Assembly (NCBI GenBank): GCA_029168955.1
Contig: JAPDOI010001838.1
Location: 62,001-126,000, forward strand
Direction: 5' to 3'
Length of the DNA stretch: 64,000 nt
Source of the DNA: Aplectana chamaeleonis
Taxonomy: Eukaryota; Nematoda; Chromadorea; Rhabditida; Cosmocercidae
Shown here piece after piece: positions 12,642 to 25,122 of this stretch. Both the position numbers and the translations under genes were made by a program. Under the pieces are notes generated by a model. The model saw nothing but the letters and a program-made list of their open reading frames with translations, did not search any database and was not told the origin of the DNA. Position 1 is the first letter of the stretch, and the number at the start of each line of letters is the position of its first letter.

Positions 12642-13132
12642 TTAAAGGCAGTGTTCACGATAATCTGAAATTTTGAGGTTATTCGCTAAATCGATTAGCT
12701 GGCTTCCACGTAGATCTGAAATGACGCTGAAATCGAGAAAAACGCAACAGGAGGGCACTAAATCCTTTACTCTCAACGCGCCTCTTTACTCTCACAGGGA
12801 CTGTTCGCTGTGACAATGCGATCTTTTTTGGACCCGCATTTGCGATTTTCTGATTTCTGTTGTTCCGTTCTTTCTTTCGGACCCTAACTAATGCTGTTTC
12901 GCATAATATATTCTTCCCTTATCAACTGACCCATTTTTTACCGGTCGTAACCACCGGGAACATGTTCATCCAACCGGACAACTGGAACAGGGCCGGAGAT
13001 TAATGTCACTGAAATAAGACATTTTAGTGTGTTTTTTGCCGTTTCTTCGTAATTTTCGTAACACATGGTGACCAACGCATAGCTTTAAGAGAAAAACTCT
13101 GAGACGAAAATCATCGTGAACACTGCCTTTAA
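12642..13132. mobile_element. TTAA MITE family A, copy 2
   Basis: TTAA followed by AGGCAGTGTTCACGAT on the left; ATCGTGAACACTGCCT followed by TTAA on the right. Length about 490 bp. Its right TTAA is shared with the next element. Confidence 0.9.
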
Positions 13133-13580
13133 AGGCAGAGTTGGCGATAAAAACGACTGTTGAGCTCTCTTCATGAGAATGTAGATTTGATCATCACAAA
13201 AGTTATAAGAAGCGAAAAGACCCCGGAAATTCGTGGAAAAAACGCTCAAAAACGAAGTGCAAAGGCCAATTACCGGTGTCGACCGGCCCCCTAATTAACA
13301 AGATTTTCACTAACGCTTGCTTATACGCCTTTTATTTTGCTTCTGAAGTGGTTAACAGTTTTCAGAAATGCTCAGAAATTACTTTACAAGCAAAATAAAA
13401 GTTCACAAAAAAGGCTTTCACACAAATCTCGATAATTGGGGGTGGGAGGACACCAAGCAATATTTTGTTCCTGAGCTTTTTTTCTCCAATTTTTTACTTC
13501 TTTTCACTTTTGTGATATCCAGATCTGCCATTCCATGGGGTTAGCACAACCACCGATTTCATCGAGAACCCTGCCTTTAA
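13129..13580. mobile_element. TTAA MITE family A', abutting copy 2
   Basis: Starts at the same TTAA that ends the previous element, with TIR AGGCAGAGTTGGCGAT, and ends GAACCCTGCCT plus TTAA. Internal sequence (GAGCTCTCTTCATGA, TTCATTTTGC-like and GGTGGGAGGACACCAAGCAA segments) matches the split copy at 16179-17112, which defines a separate family. Confidence 0.8.
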
Positions 13581-16178
13581 CCAAGAAATTGAACATTTTT
13601 TTTCTTAAAAACCAGGAGTTCTACATAGTGCTGAGGGCGCGATCGTTCGTTAGTTCAATACCCAAACTCAGGGGGACTACCCAATAGCATATCGAAATTT
13701 GTTGAGTATTACTCAGCTGACTACAGAGTTAGACAATTACTGGGATAGCGAAGAGTTCCTGGTGGCGACGTTTGAGTAAGTTAAGAGTGGTCGATCGGGT
13801 GACGACATTGTTAAAGGGTAAAGGATCTCACGGTAAGTAGGCAGACGATCTGCGACTGGTCTTGCGAGTCTGCTTTTCCCTTTGTTACACTAGAAATATA
13901 ATTTGAGAAGCAAAAATCATTATCAAGTGACCGAAAAGTTCTGCCACTGGATTCCACAGAGGGCGATGAAAGCCCCACCCTCCGGTCTCTTTTCACGGAT
14001 TGAACACCTGGAATTTCCATAATCTCTGACGAACAACGTAAATATAGGTGAAAGATGTTTTCTTGTTTTCCACAAAAGTTTGAAACTCCTGTGTGGATGA
14101 CATTTCCAAGAATGTAAGTGCGCAATACATATTTCTGCCATCGTCGGAACATGCTACTAGTTTTTTATCTGCAATACGGAGTTAATGCTTTTTAATATCA
14201 CTGAACTGTTCTTTGAAATTCAGAAAACAATTGGTGAACATACCCATGATGATAGCGAGCTTTTTTCTTAGGAAAAACTAATTTTCTGACTTTTTCAGCG
14301 CTCTAAGAGGGTGGTGTCGACCGCGACAATTGACTATTAGGGCGTGAAGAGGGGAGTAATAATAGTGTGAGGATTAGTAAGTGACAAGTGTTTACTCAAG
14401 AGAGTGATTGTGTGGGTGTTGAGGAGCGAGTTTGAGGAAAAGACGGCGGGTGGGAGCGGTTGGAAGGAGGGTGTCATGAATAAATAGGGAGGAGGCCCAC
14501 TTAGGGAACCGCGCATAGGGGGGGGGGGGCACCAATCCTATGTACGATTGAACAGGAAGCAGGCTCGGTTGGCTCCAGGCACTTCAACCGAGAAATGGCC
14601 CCCCGAGGGCTGGCCGCACCTGGCAGCGGCTGTCAGCTTACCTGACCATTTCAATTCATCTCGCATATAATTTGGAGCACATTTCATATATTAGCGCTTT
14701 TCCCGGAGGCGAATATGGCCCACGGCCCGACCCCTTCTTTAACCAAGTTCTTGTCTGGTTTCCAGTTGAGTCAGCAACGGCCGCTGGATTCGAATTCGCA
14801 GTGTACTGTTGTAAACGGGCTCGACTCAGTCAACTGACACACCGATTACTCCCTTCACCTATCAATAAAGAGCGTACGCGCGGGATCCAGTCGATGACAA
14901 GTGTCATAGAGTTTATTCTGGCTTTGAATTGAGGAAAATTGAGAGAATAATAGGTTCATCCGGGAGACAATTTAGTCACGGAAGCGTCCAAAGGTTTGTG
15001 CAGATACGAGTTTCCTTCATAACCAGGAGAAAAGTTCAGATATTATATGTTATAGTGCAGGAAATAAATTAATTTAATACTTGACATATTTAATATAAGC
15101 AACTTCTTTGTCAAGGTAAATATGTATGGATATAAAGCAATCCAACATCGAAGGTACAAAGCAGACAGAAGGCAGTATGAATGTGTATGTATGAATGTAC
15201 GCAAGGCGAGAGGGAGTCCTGAGTTGGTCATCTATCACTTCGGATCGTAACGTGATGCAGCTGTTGAAGCAGCTCGAAGCGGTCGTGATGAGAGTTTGTA
15301 ATGTACAGTCACAGTGTTTTGATCCGTTTTTTTCCGGAAACTAATCAGGTTTCTTTGAAGGCATCGTACGCGCAGAAAACCGTATATTATTTTCCTTATA
15401 TTGTTGTGTAGCTTGGCCTCCCTAGCGAACGAAAATGTCGAAAGGGCCCATGAAATCCTTTGTTCGTGAAGGAAAGCCAGTCTGAACACACTGTAAAATT
15501 GAACTTGAATTTCGCGCCAAATGGCTCTTGAAGTTGTTCTGCATTTGGAGACCTCGTATGGTAGATGACTGTTGAGAACTGGTGGCGGATCCTCATTTTT
15601 AACCCCTTTCAACCTCATAACCCTACGTTTTTGACGCGCCGAAGTTTACCATTGTGGTCTAATGGGCTCATCCGTGAAATTGAGGATGAAAAATGGAAAG
15701 TGGTTTCCAGCGCGAACGATGCCTTTAACTGAGGAGTCTGCCTAAGCAAAAGCATAAAAACATGGCATGGTTCCATGCACATACGAGGCATCAATTCTTA
15801 TAGAAAAATGTTCCCAAAAAGCAAAAAAGCAGTAATAGAGAACATTCGGCGACAAAAATATCAAATTCAGAACAATGAAGAGCCTGAGCTCAATGAACTC
15901 ACCACCAGCATAGAAGCGTCAACCGCGAAAAATTTTCTGATTTTTTCAAGGCGGAGCACCCTCATCTATAATATACAACCTGATGCCGTTTTAAAACATT
16001 TGTGCTGAACCGACGCAATTAAATCGTTCCTTGGAGCATCACCAAGATCCGACCACGCGTCCATCTATAGTTAGCGTCACATTCATATGCCTTCTAGTAC
16101 ACTGTCATTAAGGAGTAGATGATCATCCCCGAGATCCGTCCTTTTCTGCTAACTGTGCCATTTGCTGAGAGTACTGAG
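13581..16178. other. Non-genic stretch, nothing supported
   Basis: Contains a G run at about 14519-14530 and several frames of 60-127 codons on the minus strand (13811-14152, 15235-15618) without domains. A CAGGTAAGC donor-like string occurs on the minus strand near 14640, but the frame before it is closed. Confidence 0.4.
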
Positions 16179-17112
16179 TTAAAGGTAGGGTTCGTGAAAA
16201 AAAAAACGATTTTTGAATTCTCTTCATGATGAAATGGCTTTGGTCATAACAAAAGTAAAATTAAGCGAAAAAAAAACCAAAATTTGCGGGAAAAAACGCA
16301 CAGAAACAAAGAAGAACGGCTAATTACAGGTGTCCGTACCCCCCCCCCCCAATGGATGAAATTTTCATGAATGCTTGTTTATCCGTCTTTCATTTTGCAC
16401 TTAAAGGCACAGTACACCCTCAGATATGAATTTTGAGATTTTTATGTAATTTTGTAGAAGACCCCTCCTGTATAACACGTGCCAAATGCCGGATCTCATT
16501 TTCTCCAAATAAGCGAGATATAAGCGACCACCACAGGCCCGACCACCTTCGCTCACTACCACAGGCCCGACCCCTAGCAGATTTTCGAACTCCATAGCGG
16601 CTGGATGGATGGATGAATTCCAACAAGTCGTCGTTCTTCAGTCCAATACCGAACTGTCTCCTTATCCTGCCTTTCTCTCACGCAACGATTGCGAATGAAG
16701 AGAAATACAGGCCTGCGACAACTCGTCCACCAATTTTTCACCCTCAAAATCTAGTCATTTTTGAAGAGTCATAACTCTGTTCAAAGGGGGTCTTGGACGA
16801 TTTCAGAGGTACCACTGTGATCAGCGTGTGACTCTCTCCAAGATGAGCATGAAATCTGAAAATCAATTTTTTGGGTGTCCGGTGCCTTTAAAGCAGTAAG
16901 TAGTCTCTAGAAGTGCTCGAAAATCACTTTAGAAGCAGAACAAAAGGTGGCAAAACGGGCATTTGTAGAAATCTCGATAACTCTGGGTGGGCGGACACCA
17001 TGCAATAGCTTGCTCGCGAGCGTTTTTTCTCCACATTCACACTTATTTTTTACTTTTGTGCTGCACAGATCTACCTTTTCATGAAGACTGCACAAAAACC
17101 GTTTTTTCTCGA
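16179..17112. mobile_element. TTAA MITE family A', split by family C MITE
   Basis: The left part begins TTAAAGGTAGGGTTCGTGA. The flanks on either side of the nested element (16179-16400 and 16892-17112) read continuously when compared with the copy at 13129-13580. The right terminus is eroded after TTTTTTCTCGACC, so the end is approximate. Confidence 0.75.
16401..16891. mobile_element. TTAA MITE family C, nested
   Basis: TTAA plus AGGCACAGTACACCC on the left and GGGTGTCCGGTGCCT plus TTAA on the right, about 490 bp, inserted at a TTAA inside the family A' element. It shares the outer AGGCA with families A and B but has a different interior. Confidence 0.85.
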
Positions 17113-18798
17113 CCGTTTCCTGATGGCCATTAAAAAGTGAAACGAGTCTTGAAGTAGAATTGAGAAAATCAATGTAAAATGTGGTAATTGTGGGTGGCGC
17201 AACGCACACATAAGCGCAGAAAGAACAACCGTAAAGGGAGCGGACGGGCGAATGATCAAATTTCGTCGGGAATAGGGAGAGAAATCGAGACAAGAAGAAC
17301 AGTTGGGTGCGGTCGGGTGTGGGTTAAGGACGAACACTGAGGAGCATCCGCTGCTAGTCCAATTCATCACTCCATTACTCGGGGTCATAACGGAAAAACG
17401 AGTTGCGCAGAGGAATAAATAATCAGTTCAAATAAAACATCGGGTTTGTTGCACTTACTCGATACATATCCCCACCTACAATATGGATGTAAGTGGGCTC
17501 CCATTTCGCATAGGATTTCATTTCACTGAATAATTAATATTGGAAAAATGGGAAGTTTTCCTGTTTTCGTCAATGAGTTTTAGGCTTTGAGGTAGTAATC
17601 TATTGTGGATCCTCATATTTTCTAGCTATTTCACACATTTCATAGTTTGAGGACTTCTAGTGATTTTGAAGTGGTTGGAAATGTGAGTTCTGCGTAAAGG
17701 CGTTATGTGGACATTGCAAATTCTTCATATGCCGTAACAATTCGAGGTTCTCGGTTTTTTTAAAAAGTTCGTTAATCTGAATTTCGGCGAGTTCACCGAA
17801 TCATTGAGGCTCCTTGTAGGTTTTCGGGAGTTTTCTTCAAATTTGTAAGGGTTTTGGAAAGTGGTGGAGGATATGAGAGAATTGTCACCCGAATCGAGGG
17901 ATTTCAAGCATTTTTGCAAGAGGCATTTTCATTAACCAAAACCCAAAATTTTCGAAGAGATATTTACGCTTTCCGAAAATTTCAGGCCAGCAGAAAAATT
18001 TCGGGCAGAAAAGCAGTTTTCAGTGTTTTTTTCGCGGTTTTTCCCCGTAGCTGTCGTAAAGGGTGCTAGGGCTCCCATCATATATAGACAAAACGTTTTC
18101 ACAGTTTAATGAAGAAATGTTTGAAATACAGGAGCTTTACCTCTGTTTTTTTATTTGGGAAAAATAGCACAGCAATTTTCCGTGCATTGTAGTCCTCTAA
18201 GGAAGGTACATATGTATCTACAGCGAACCAAAAGTTTTTCTCAAGAAAAATCTACTTACCAACCCAGTCATTGGGTGCTACAATTTTTTTCTCGAACTAC
18301 GCAGAAAACAAAGCTAAAGTTAGGATAGAAAATCTATGTATTTGGAATAAAGTCCTCAAAGCTACTTTAAGTTTATATCCTCTTCAATTAAAGCCGTGAC
18401 TCTTTATTTGTGTATTCAATTTTCAACATATTATATTTCAAAAGGAAAATGAATCGAGCATCACTTTAGTGAGCAAAAATAAAACTCAAAAATTTAAAAG
18501 AATGTTTTGGTTCCGCCAGAATTGAGATTTTAAAATCTCATAAGGTTAAAGAATATTTCACGAAAAAGCCCAATTTTTTCGACTTACAATACGCAAAAAG
18601 CATTACTCCGATTTTCATAAAATTGGAAATGTAACATAAATGCGTGAAAAAATGTTAGATTCCAATCGAAAACCCCTAGTGCACCTCATTCATATGGAGA
18701 CAATTGTATCCTAAAGTTACCACCAAGTTCCTGATTCATTCAGACGAAAATTCCAACTCAGGTACTTCCACAATTGATGGATTCTGTGCAGTCAGAAC
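17113..18798. other. Non-genic stretch, A/T-rich
   Basis: Rich in A and T runs, no frame over about 130 codons, no repeat structure recognised. Confidence 0.45.
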
Positions 18799-19017
18799 AT
18801 ACAGTTACTTCCGTGACTTGCGTACTGAAGAAAAAACATTCAAATCTCACCCGCGGCTGGCGCGGGCGGTTTAAATCTCACCGGCGGCTGACGGTATAGT
18901 AAGCTGATCAGCTACGCTCTTCTCTCGGCCTGAATCGATTAGCGGGCCGGCGTACGCAATAGCCGCGCGGGATTTAAATGTTTTTTCTTGAGGACGCAAG
19001 CCACGGACACAACTGTA
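18799..19017. mobile_element. TA MITE with CAGTT ends
   Basis: About 50-bp TIRs: TACAGTTACTTCCGTGACTT on the left and its imperfect reverse complement, ending GACACAACTGTA, on the right; both carry AAGAAAAAACATT followed by an AAATC block. TA flanks suggest a mariner-type target. The middle contains a short duplication around AAATCTCACCSGCGGCTG. Confidence 0.8.
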
Positions 19018-21022
19018 AGAATAATCACGGTCTTTAAGAATAATCTAATATTGAGTTATTGAGAAAAAGCATGTGCGGTTAACTCGCTCGTCGGATCGGT
19101 ATTTTCTGCCAAAAAATAGACTGTGTGCCGCATACAAAGACACACGAACGCAGCCTGGTCGGGCATTTAGCGATCAAACAAACAATTCCGCCTCGACTGT
19201 ATGTGTATACATAAGTTTGATTAGCAGTTTTAGCTCGACAACTGCTGGTCCGCTGACGTCCCAGCCATTCAAATTTTGTTAAATATCGCCCGAAAATTCA
19301 AAAAAGCGATCGGCGCCCAAAAAACTCATTACAAGATTTCGAAGTTCAGATAAAGTAAGGGTTTGGAAAATTAGATTCGAAATCCTCTGGTGTTGGTTAG
19401 CCAGAGTGAGATACTCAGCTGAGTTACAAGGTTTTTTTTTTGAGATCCTGAGCCTGATTTTCAACCTCAAAAAAGTCAGTTTTTTGAAAAGGAGTGAAAA
19501 ATGTCTTTGAATGGGGAAGTCAGCAGTTTTTGATGAAAATCTCATATCATCAGAAAAAAAAGATAGTGTGCTTTTCACCTTCAACTGTCAACAATGGTGC
19601 GCAGTGCCTAACTTCGCATTTTATTGATGAAGACGATAGAAGTGATCTAGTGCCAATTGCTTGACCCCGACTTGACCGCGGGGTCAGTACAAGTTGATCC
19701 AGTAGCGGATCGATTGGGTTCAGTCGGATTGGGAGGGGGAGGGATCGAGACTGGAAGCAAGCAGCTAGCCAGCCACATAGCTAGAGCTGTTTGGCAGAAG
19801 TTTGCGTGGGGGATAGCCGTACACTACCAGATGCCACTCGGAGACGGGGTCATTGAGAGGAACAGTTGCTCCTGCTCTGGCTGGGCTGCTGCCTCCTCCA
19901 TCTGCACTTCTCGCATCCTCCACCAACCACCCACTCCTTCCCTCTTCAGTGCGTTCTCGCTTTGCCAAGACCTGCCAAAAACCTTCGACATTCCCGAACA
20001 TCTGTGTGCTGCCGCTGGAGACGCGTCTTGAATGCTGGGGTGGAGTTCTAGGAGGAGCTTGACGAGCATGACGTCGCCGAAAATGTTGAAAAACTTGGTA
20101 TTCAATGGGAGCCGGAGGATGGCATTTTCTATACGTGCGGGATGTGAAGGAGCGGAAAAGGCAAGCACCTGCTTTTTCAATTGCATATTGGCTTGCGTGG
20201 GATGCGACAAGAGTTCTCCAATAATGGTGACATTGAAAAAGCCGGCAAAGCTGTATTCTAACGCCAATTGTTCTGATAGAAGCAACATCTATGATGGCCA
20301 CTGAAAACTTCGTGGGCAAATCTAGATCATAAGGACGCAGGCAGGAATATGTACCTGTGTTCTAATTTCTGTTTGGGCCAGCATTTCAACATACATCAAT
20401 AAGCGTTCAGTAGAAGAAGCTGAAAGAAAGGGCTCTTGTTGCAAGAAAAAACGCACTGCTGATGAGGCGATGACGAGGATTTATTCGATTGTTGATACGA
20501 ACTTGGTTTGCACTGATGCATTCCTGCGCTTGGTAAAAAAAAATAGGGAAATAAGAAGTCAAAAGAGAGGCCTTACAAAGAATCTCAATGTCCCAGAGGC
20601 TCGTATCACTCTCTGAATTCATTCACCTACACAACATCGAATTATTTCAAATCTATTCATACAAAGGTAATATGTACGTAGTAGACAATGCACGTAGGTA
20701 TTCTGTAAATCTGTATACTATTTATCCTTTGTAAAAAATCGAAATTTTTATCATTCTGCGTGTGCTCTCGATGCTGCTCCCTTCGCCTTCCATACGCTCT
20801 CTCGCTGTCTCTAGCCTCCGCTCCTCACCCGCACGCAAAGGAACTATGGGAGTTTCGTGTTTTTACGGCCTATTTATTAGGCGGCGTCGTTTTACCGTAG
20901 GAACTGGCACCGAATTTTCGAATATTCTTAATTGCGAAAGATTTTTTAACATTTCGGCATGTTCTTTGGCCCCTCTCATTTTTGAAGGATTTTCGGTACA
21001 GCAAACAGAAAGCAAAGCCACT
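19018..21022. other. Mostly non-genic stretch
   Basis: Apart from the tentative minus-strand open frame at 19824-20288 no feature is supported. An A/T-rich segment lies at 20640-20760. Confidence 0.4.
19824..20288 (-). CDS. Tentative exon or gene fragment, function unknown
   Basis: A 154-codon minus-strand frame whose first 80 residues look protein-like: alternating hydrophobic and polar residues with segments such as FFNVTIIGELLSHP and TKFFNIFGDVMLVKLLLE, many leucine CTC/CTT codons, and no repeat character. A TTTTCAG acceptor-like string lies just upstream of the ATG on the coding strand (around 20302-20308), although an in-frame TAG sits between it and the ATG. The last third (rich in E, Q, G and R) looks less protein-like. 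I do not recognise a family. A second, overlapping minus-strand frame (19765-20319) has lower-complexity composition and is taken as its shadow. It may equally be chance. Confidence 0.25.
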   Translation of the reverse strand: MLLLSEQLALEYSFAGFFNVTIIGELLSHPTQANMQLKKQVLAFSAPSHPARIENAILRLPLNTKFFNIFGDVMLVKLLLELHPSIQDASPAAAHRCSGMSKVFGRSWQSENALKREGVGGWWRMREVQMEEAAAQPEQEQLFLSMTPSPSGIW

Positions 21023-23172
21023 TACCCTCTACTTCCCCACAGCTCGCACTTAGTTCAGCTGCAGTTTGGACTGCGACCCGCGTGTGCGCGGCGGCTCTAA
21101 GAACAGTTCGTGTTGTGGGTGGCCGTTTGTGGGGTGTCAGCCAGGTGGCCATCAATCAATGCAACACGATTTTTCGCCGTCCCAATCATCTGTTTTACCT
21201 CGGTAACGAGCATTTTCAGTGCTCTCCTCATTTTATTCTCGATTGATCTTCCAATTTCAATATTTCCTGCTGCTACATTCGAACTCTGCTCCCGGTTAGG
21301 GTTTGTTTTTTTACCATTTTCGTTCTTTTTGGAGTAATTAATTATATTTATTCGTTTATTTACTTGTTTTTTCGGTAATTAATTTATAATTTCATTCATT
21401 ATCAATTCGTTTACTATTTTGTTTGTTATGGAGGATTCAATGTTTCTATTTCTGGCACATTTATTTAAACATTTATATTTAATAAGTGGCATTCGCTCAT
21501 TAATTTGTTTGCTGTCTCAGTCATTTGAATAAATCAATTCGATTACTCCGTTTGTTGTTACCTTGTTCATTAGCTACTAAACAACATTTAATATTTTCCA
21601 GATATTTTGTTTGACATTTTTCGAAAATTTCAAATAGCTTCATTTTTTCTAATTTTACTGCCTTGGCATTTCAATTGACCGGAGAACGACAAGTTATACT
21701 TAATAATCAACAAGTAGTGTTTGATATTTTTGAATAGGATCGCTTGTTCGTTCTGTTCAGATACATTTTTGGTATTCTTTTCTACATTCTCTACCTTGAC
21801 AGTAACAATTCCAACAAATTTAGCACCACTCTCGTAGGCATTACAGGAAGTTCACATTTTACGTAATCGCGAAAACCGCTGCTAAACTCGGAAACGTGTC
21901 CGAAAACAGATTGATATGCAATAATGATACACTAGGAAAAATCAACTGCAAGAGCATGACGTCAGTTTAGACAACACACCTCTAAAGCGCAAACAAGCTC
22001 AAACAATTTGCTCTGAGTCAAGGTAGAGAATACGAAAAAGAATAGCCGAAATTAGCCAAATCAAAACAAGCAACCCCAAAATCGAAATGTACTTGCTGAT
22101 CATTTGAAATTATCTTCCGCTTTCCAGTCAATAATGAAACGCCAAAACAATACAGTAGAAAAAAGGCTCTATTTAAAAAAAAATTTCAAACAATAATCAT
22201 CAAATAATTTTTTTTAAATATTTCAGTTGCTGATTAGTAATAATTGAATGAGGTTAGAACAAACGAAATAATCAAATGGGTACACTCAAATGTCTAAGAC
22301 AGTGAATAAATTAAATAATGAGTAAGTAAATGAACAATTTATAAATTTAAAAGGTTAAATACTTGTGTAGGAAAATAAAAATACTAGTGCCTAAGTAAAT
22401 AAAAAGTTATTATGTGACGAAAGAATGAAGGCATAAATAAATTACCGAATAAACGAATTAAAATAAATGAAAATTAATTAATTACTCAAAAAAGAACGAA
22501 AATGGTAAGAAACAAACCCCAACCGGGAGCAGAGCTCGAATATAGCAGCAGGAAATATTGAAATTGGAAGATTAGTCGAGAATAAAATGAGGAGAGCACT
22601 GAAAATGCTCGCCACCGGGGTAAAACAGATGATCGGGGCGGCCAAAAATCTTGTTGCATTGATTGATGGCGAACTGGTTGGCACCAGGGCTGTGCGTAAT
22701 TACGAATTACGGTTTACGATTTACGAATTACGGGCGTTTTTGGCAATTTTTTTACGATTTACGATTTACGAAATTTCGGCCTAAAATCGTAACAAATCGT
22801 AACAAATCTTGAAAATGACGCTAAGGGACAATATAAATTTGCGGTCTAGAGCATAGATAAATTTTACACTTCCTTCCTTCATTTGATTGCTCTTTCCAAT
22901 TTCAGTTTCGGTGATAACTTACCCTGACACTCCCAGCCGGATGTAGTCAGCAGTAGGTCGGACTTAGCGAAATATAATTGTTGATAACGAGTTTCAGGCA
23001 TGGCTGACCTCTCCTCTTATCTCAGTGACTAGCTCAAACTTATTTTTGGTCCCAAGTTTTTTTGTTTGCTTCATATGCGAACCAGGTTGACGGATCCGAG
23101 CTCCACGGTTATTCATCTCCAAGGAATATTCTCGCCCCCATGATGAACAATAGAGACGAAGACGTTTGCTGT

Positions 23173-23374
23173 TTACTATATCGGAGCGCGATTCCGGTCC
23201 GCAGTTGCAGAAACCGCTATTGCAACTGGCAGTGCTAACAGAATCGTGCTGGGACCACGAGGGCCTGACACAATCAAACTTCTTATTACCAGTACGACTG
23301 TCTTCGAGCGGCAAACTGCGAAAGCGGTCGTCTGCAACTGCGGACAGGAATTCCATCCCACCATAGACATTAAA
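23173..23374. mobile_element. Small palindromic MITE, CGGTCCGCAGTTGCAGA family
   Basis: TCCGGTCCGCAGTTGCAGAA on the left is matched by TCTGCAACTGCGGACAGGA on the right, with matching TATTGCAACTGG-type inner arms. A relative lies at 25525-25690, and the CCGGTCCGCAATTGC end recurs at 26276-26558. Confidence 0.65.
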
Positions 23375-23964
23375 TATGTGGCTCGGCTCTGAAGACCGAA
23401 CTGGCTTATACAGCATATTAGGATTGGAATTCACTCATATAAAGTTCGTAGCGGAATTTCACGGAGATTTCAAAAACAACATTGACCATGCATATGTCTT
23501 CTGCGGGTAAGTGTCACTAACAAAAGCTGGTAGGTCGTGTGTTGAAGTCGCGCTGAAGGATCATGAAAATATTGTTCTAACTTGAGAACACCAATCAAGG
23601 GAGAGTTTCACGGGAATTTCCCCAATAACCTTAGATAGATTTCCAACTCCAGAGGCAATTAGGCTACGAGACAAAAAGTGGTAATTTTTATATTTGGTTC
23701 AAAACATTCCGATACAAATTATGGCTGCAGAGTCACACATCTTTTCAAAAAAGGTCATGAAGTGCTTCAAAATTGAGAATTCAAGGAAATTCTAAATGCG
23801 AAAGAAAATAAGAGTAAGAAGTTGTTCATTTTTGATATCAGAGGTTTGGAGGAAACCTCCATATTTTTGCATTTTAGATTACTAAACAACCTTTACCTCT
23901 CGGACCGCTTTCTACACCCCAACAAACTTGTTTATGGTGAGGAAGGCTCATAACTCCGTTCAGA

Positions 23965-24459
23965 TTAAAGGCAGTGTTCACGATGAAAAATGTGTTTCAG
24001 TTTCCACTAGGTTTGGGTAGTGGAGGGGCACATCGTAACGTTGACGTCCAAAGAGCGCATGGAAACGAGCCAGGAAAAGCTTCAAAAGAGCCCGAAGTTG
24101 CCACTTCGAGCGCAAGGCAAACCCCAAAAGCGCATCACACGCATACCGAAGTGAACAAATGAATGCTCGAGATTGTGAGATGAGCGATGATTTCCAATCA
24201 TTAGCCCCGTTCTTCCCTTCATTTTCAACTTCTCTCTTTACCCAGGTCAGCTCGCATACATCGGCTGCAAAATAATCAAAGTTACAAGCCTCGGACAACT
24301 CGTCCACCATGTTTCCTTAGCTCAATTTTTGAGGGGCCATAACTCCGTTCCCAGAAGGTCTTGTACGATTTCAGAGACATCATTGGAATCAGAATTTGGC
24401 CGTTTTCAAGATAGGTGGAAAAACAGAAGAACGATTTTCATCGTGAGCACTGCCTTTAA
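23965..24459. mobile_element. TTAA MITE family A, copy 3
   Basis: TTAA with AGGCAGTGTTCACGAT on the left and ATCGTGAGCACTGCCT with TTAA on the right. Its interior is very similar to the copy at 35544-36036; both keep a short frame beginning MFT(M/I)KNVFQFPLG, explained by recent common origin rather than coding. Confidence 0.9.
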
Positions 24460-25122
24460 AGCTTCACAAATATAGAGATCAGACTCGATTTCTGCGTCAA
24501 AAAGCTGTTTTGTAAATGTATATTTCCTTTGGAATGACCACTTCTCCCAAGTATCCTCTTGAATGACCGAACTTCAAGCTTGGAGCAGCAATTTCTTTCA
24601 CTACCCTATTGTCATCCTTCGCATTCATTCACCTGCGTTTGGTAATGCGACGGTTCTCTATATTTTCGTATTCAGAAGTTGAGCGAAACGTGGCAAAGAT
24701 TTGGTAATTTCGCTGCCTAAAGTTTAAATTTTGTATATTTTGCTCATTTCTATCCCACGGTTGTATACTGAAATTTTTTCTGACTGTTCAACAACGTTGT
24801 TTCAAAATCTAACCTAAATCCTTCTTCGATATGGAACACCTCATCACTGAAGTTCTGTGGCGTTTCCACATCGAATGAGGTTTGGGCTATGTGCGCGTTT
24901 ATTACTCGTCATCGATTACGAATTACGATTTACGAATTACGAGGAATTTGGAAAATTACGATTTACGATTTACGAAATTACAAAATTTAGTTACGCACAG
25001 CCCTGGTTGGCACCCCACGAAAGCACCCACAGCACGAACTGTTCTTAGAGCCGCTGCGCACACGCGGGTCGCAGTCCAAACTGCAGCCGAACTAAGTGCG
25101 AGCTGTGGGGAAGTAGAGGGTA

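Larger units (their letters stand above)
22685..25005. mobile_element. Non-autonomous hAT element (hAT-b) with 8-bp TSD
   Basis: Begins CAGGGCTGTGCG and ends CGCACAGCCCTG, flanked by a perfect 8-bp duplication GTTGGCAC (22677-22684 and 25006-25013). Reiterated TTACGAATTACG/GATTTACG motifs lie at 22699-22800 and 24910-24995 in the same orientation at both ends. It carries a palindromic MITE (23173-23374) and a family A MITE (23965-24459). No transposase is recognised. Confidence 0.9.
21023..25122. mobile_element. Large TA foldback element, split by hAT-b
   Basis: Ends TACCCTCTACTTCCCC on the left and GGGGAAGTAGAGGGTA on the right. The left arm (21023 to about 21400) is matched in reverse complement by 22450-22684 joined to 25014-25122; the join is interrupted by hAT-b. 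Without the insertion and its duplication the element is about 1.77 kb. The middle (about 21340-22470) is AT-rich with a 4-nt ATTN-like texture. Frames in the two arms (21110-21337 plus, 22478-22684 minus) encode near-identical peptides only because the arms are inverted copies. Confidence 0.85.

Noticed and set aside
14636..14935. Possible minus-strand exon ending in CAGGTAAGC.
   Set aside because: The frame leading into the donor has stops in the phase with the best composition; no domain or acceptor supports it.
20455..20485. CTGATGAGGCGATGACGAGG, resembling a hammerhead core.
   Set aside because: No GAAA after the putative stem II and no flanking stems.
23974..24162. Conserved peptide shared by 23974-24162 and 35553-35741.
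   Set aside because: Both lie inside copies of the same family A MITE; similarity is fully explained by the DNA repeat.
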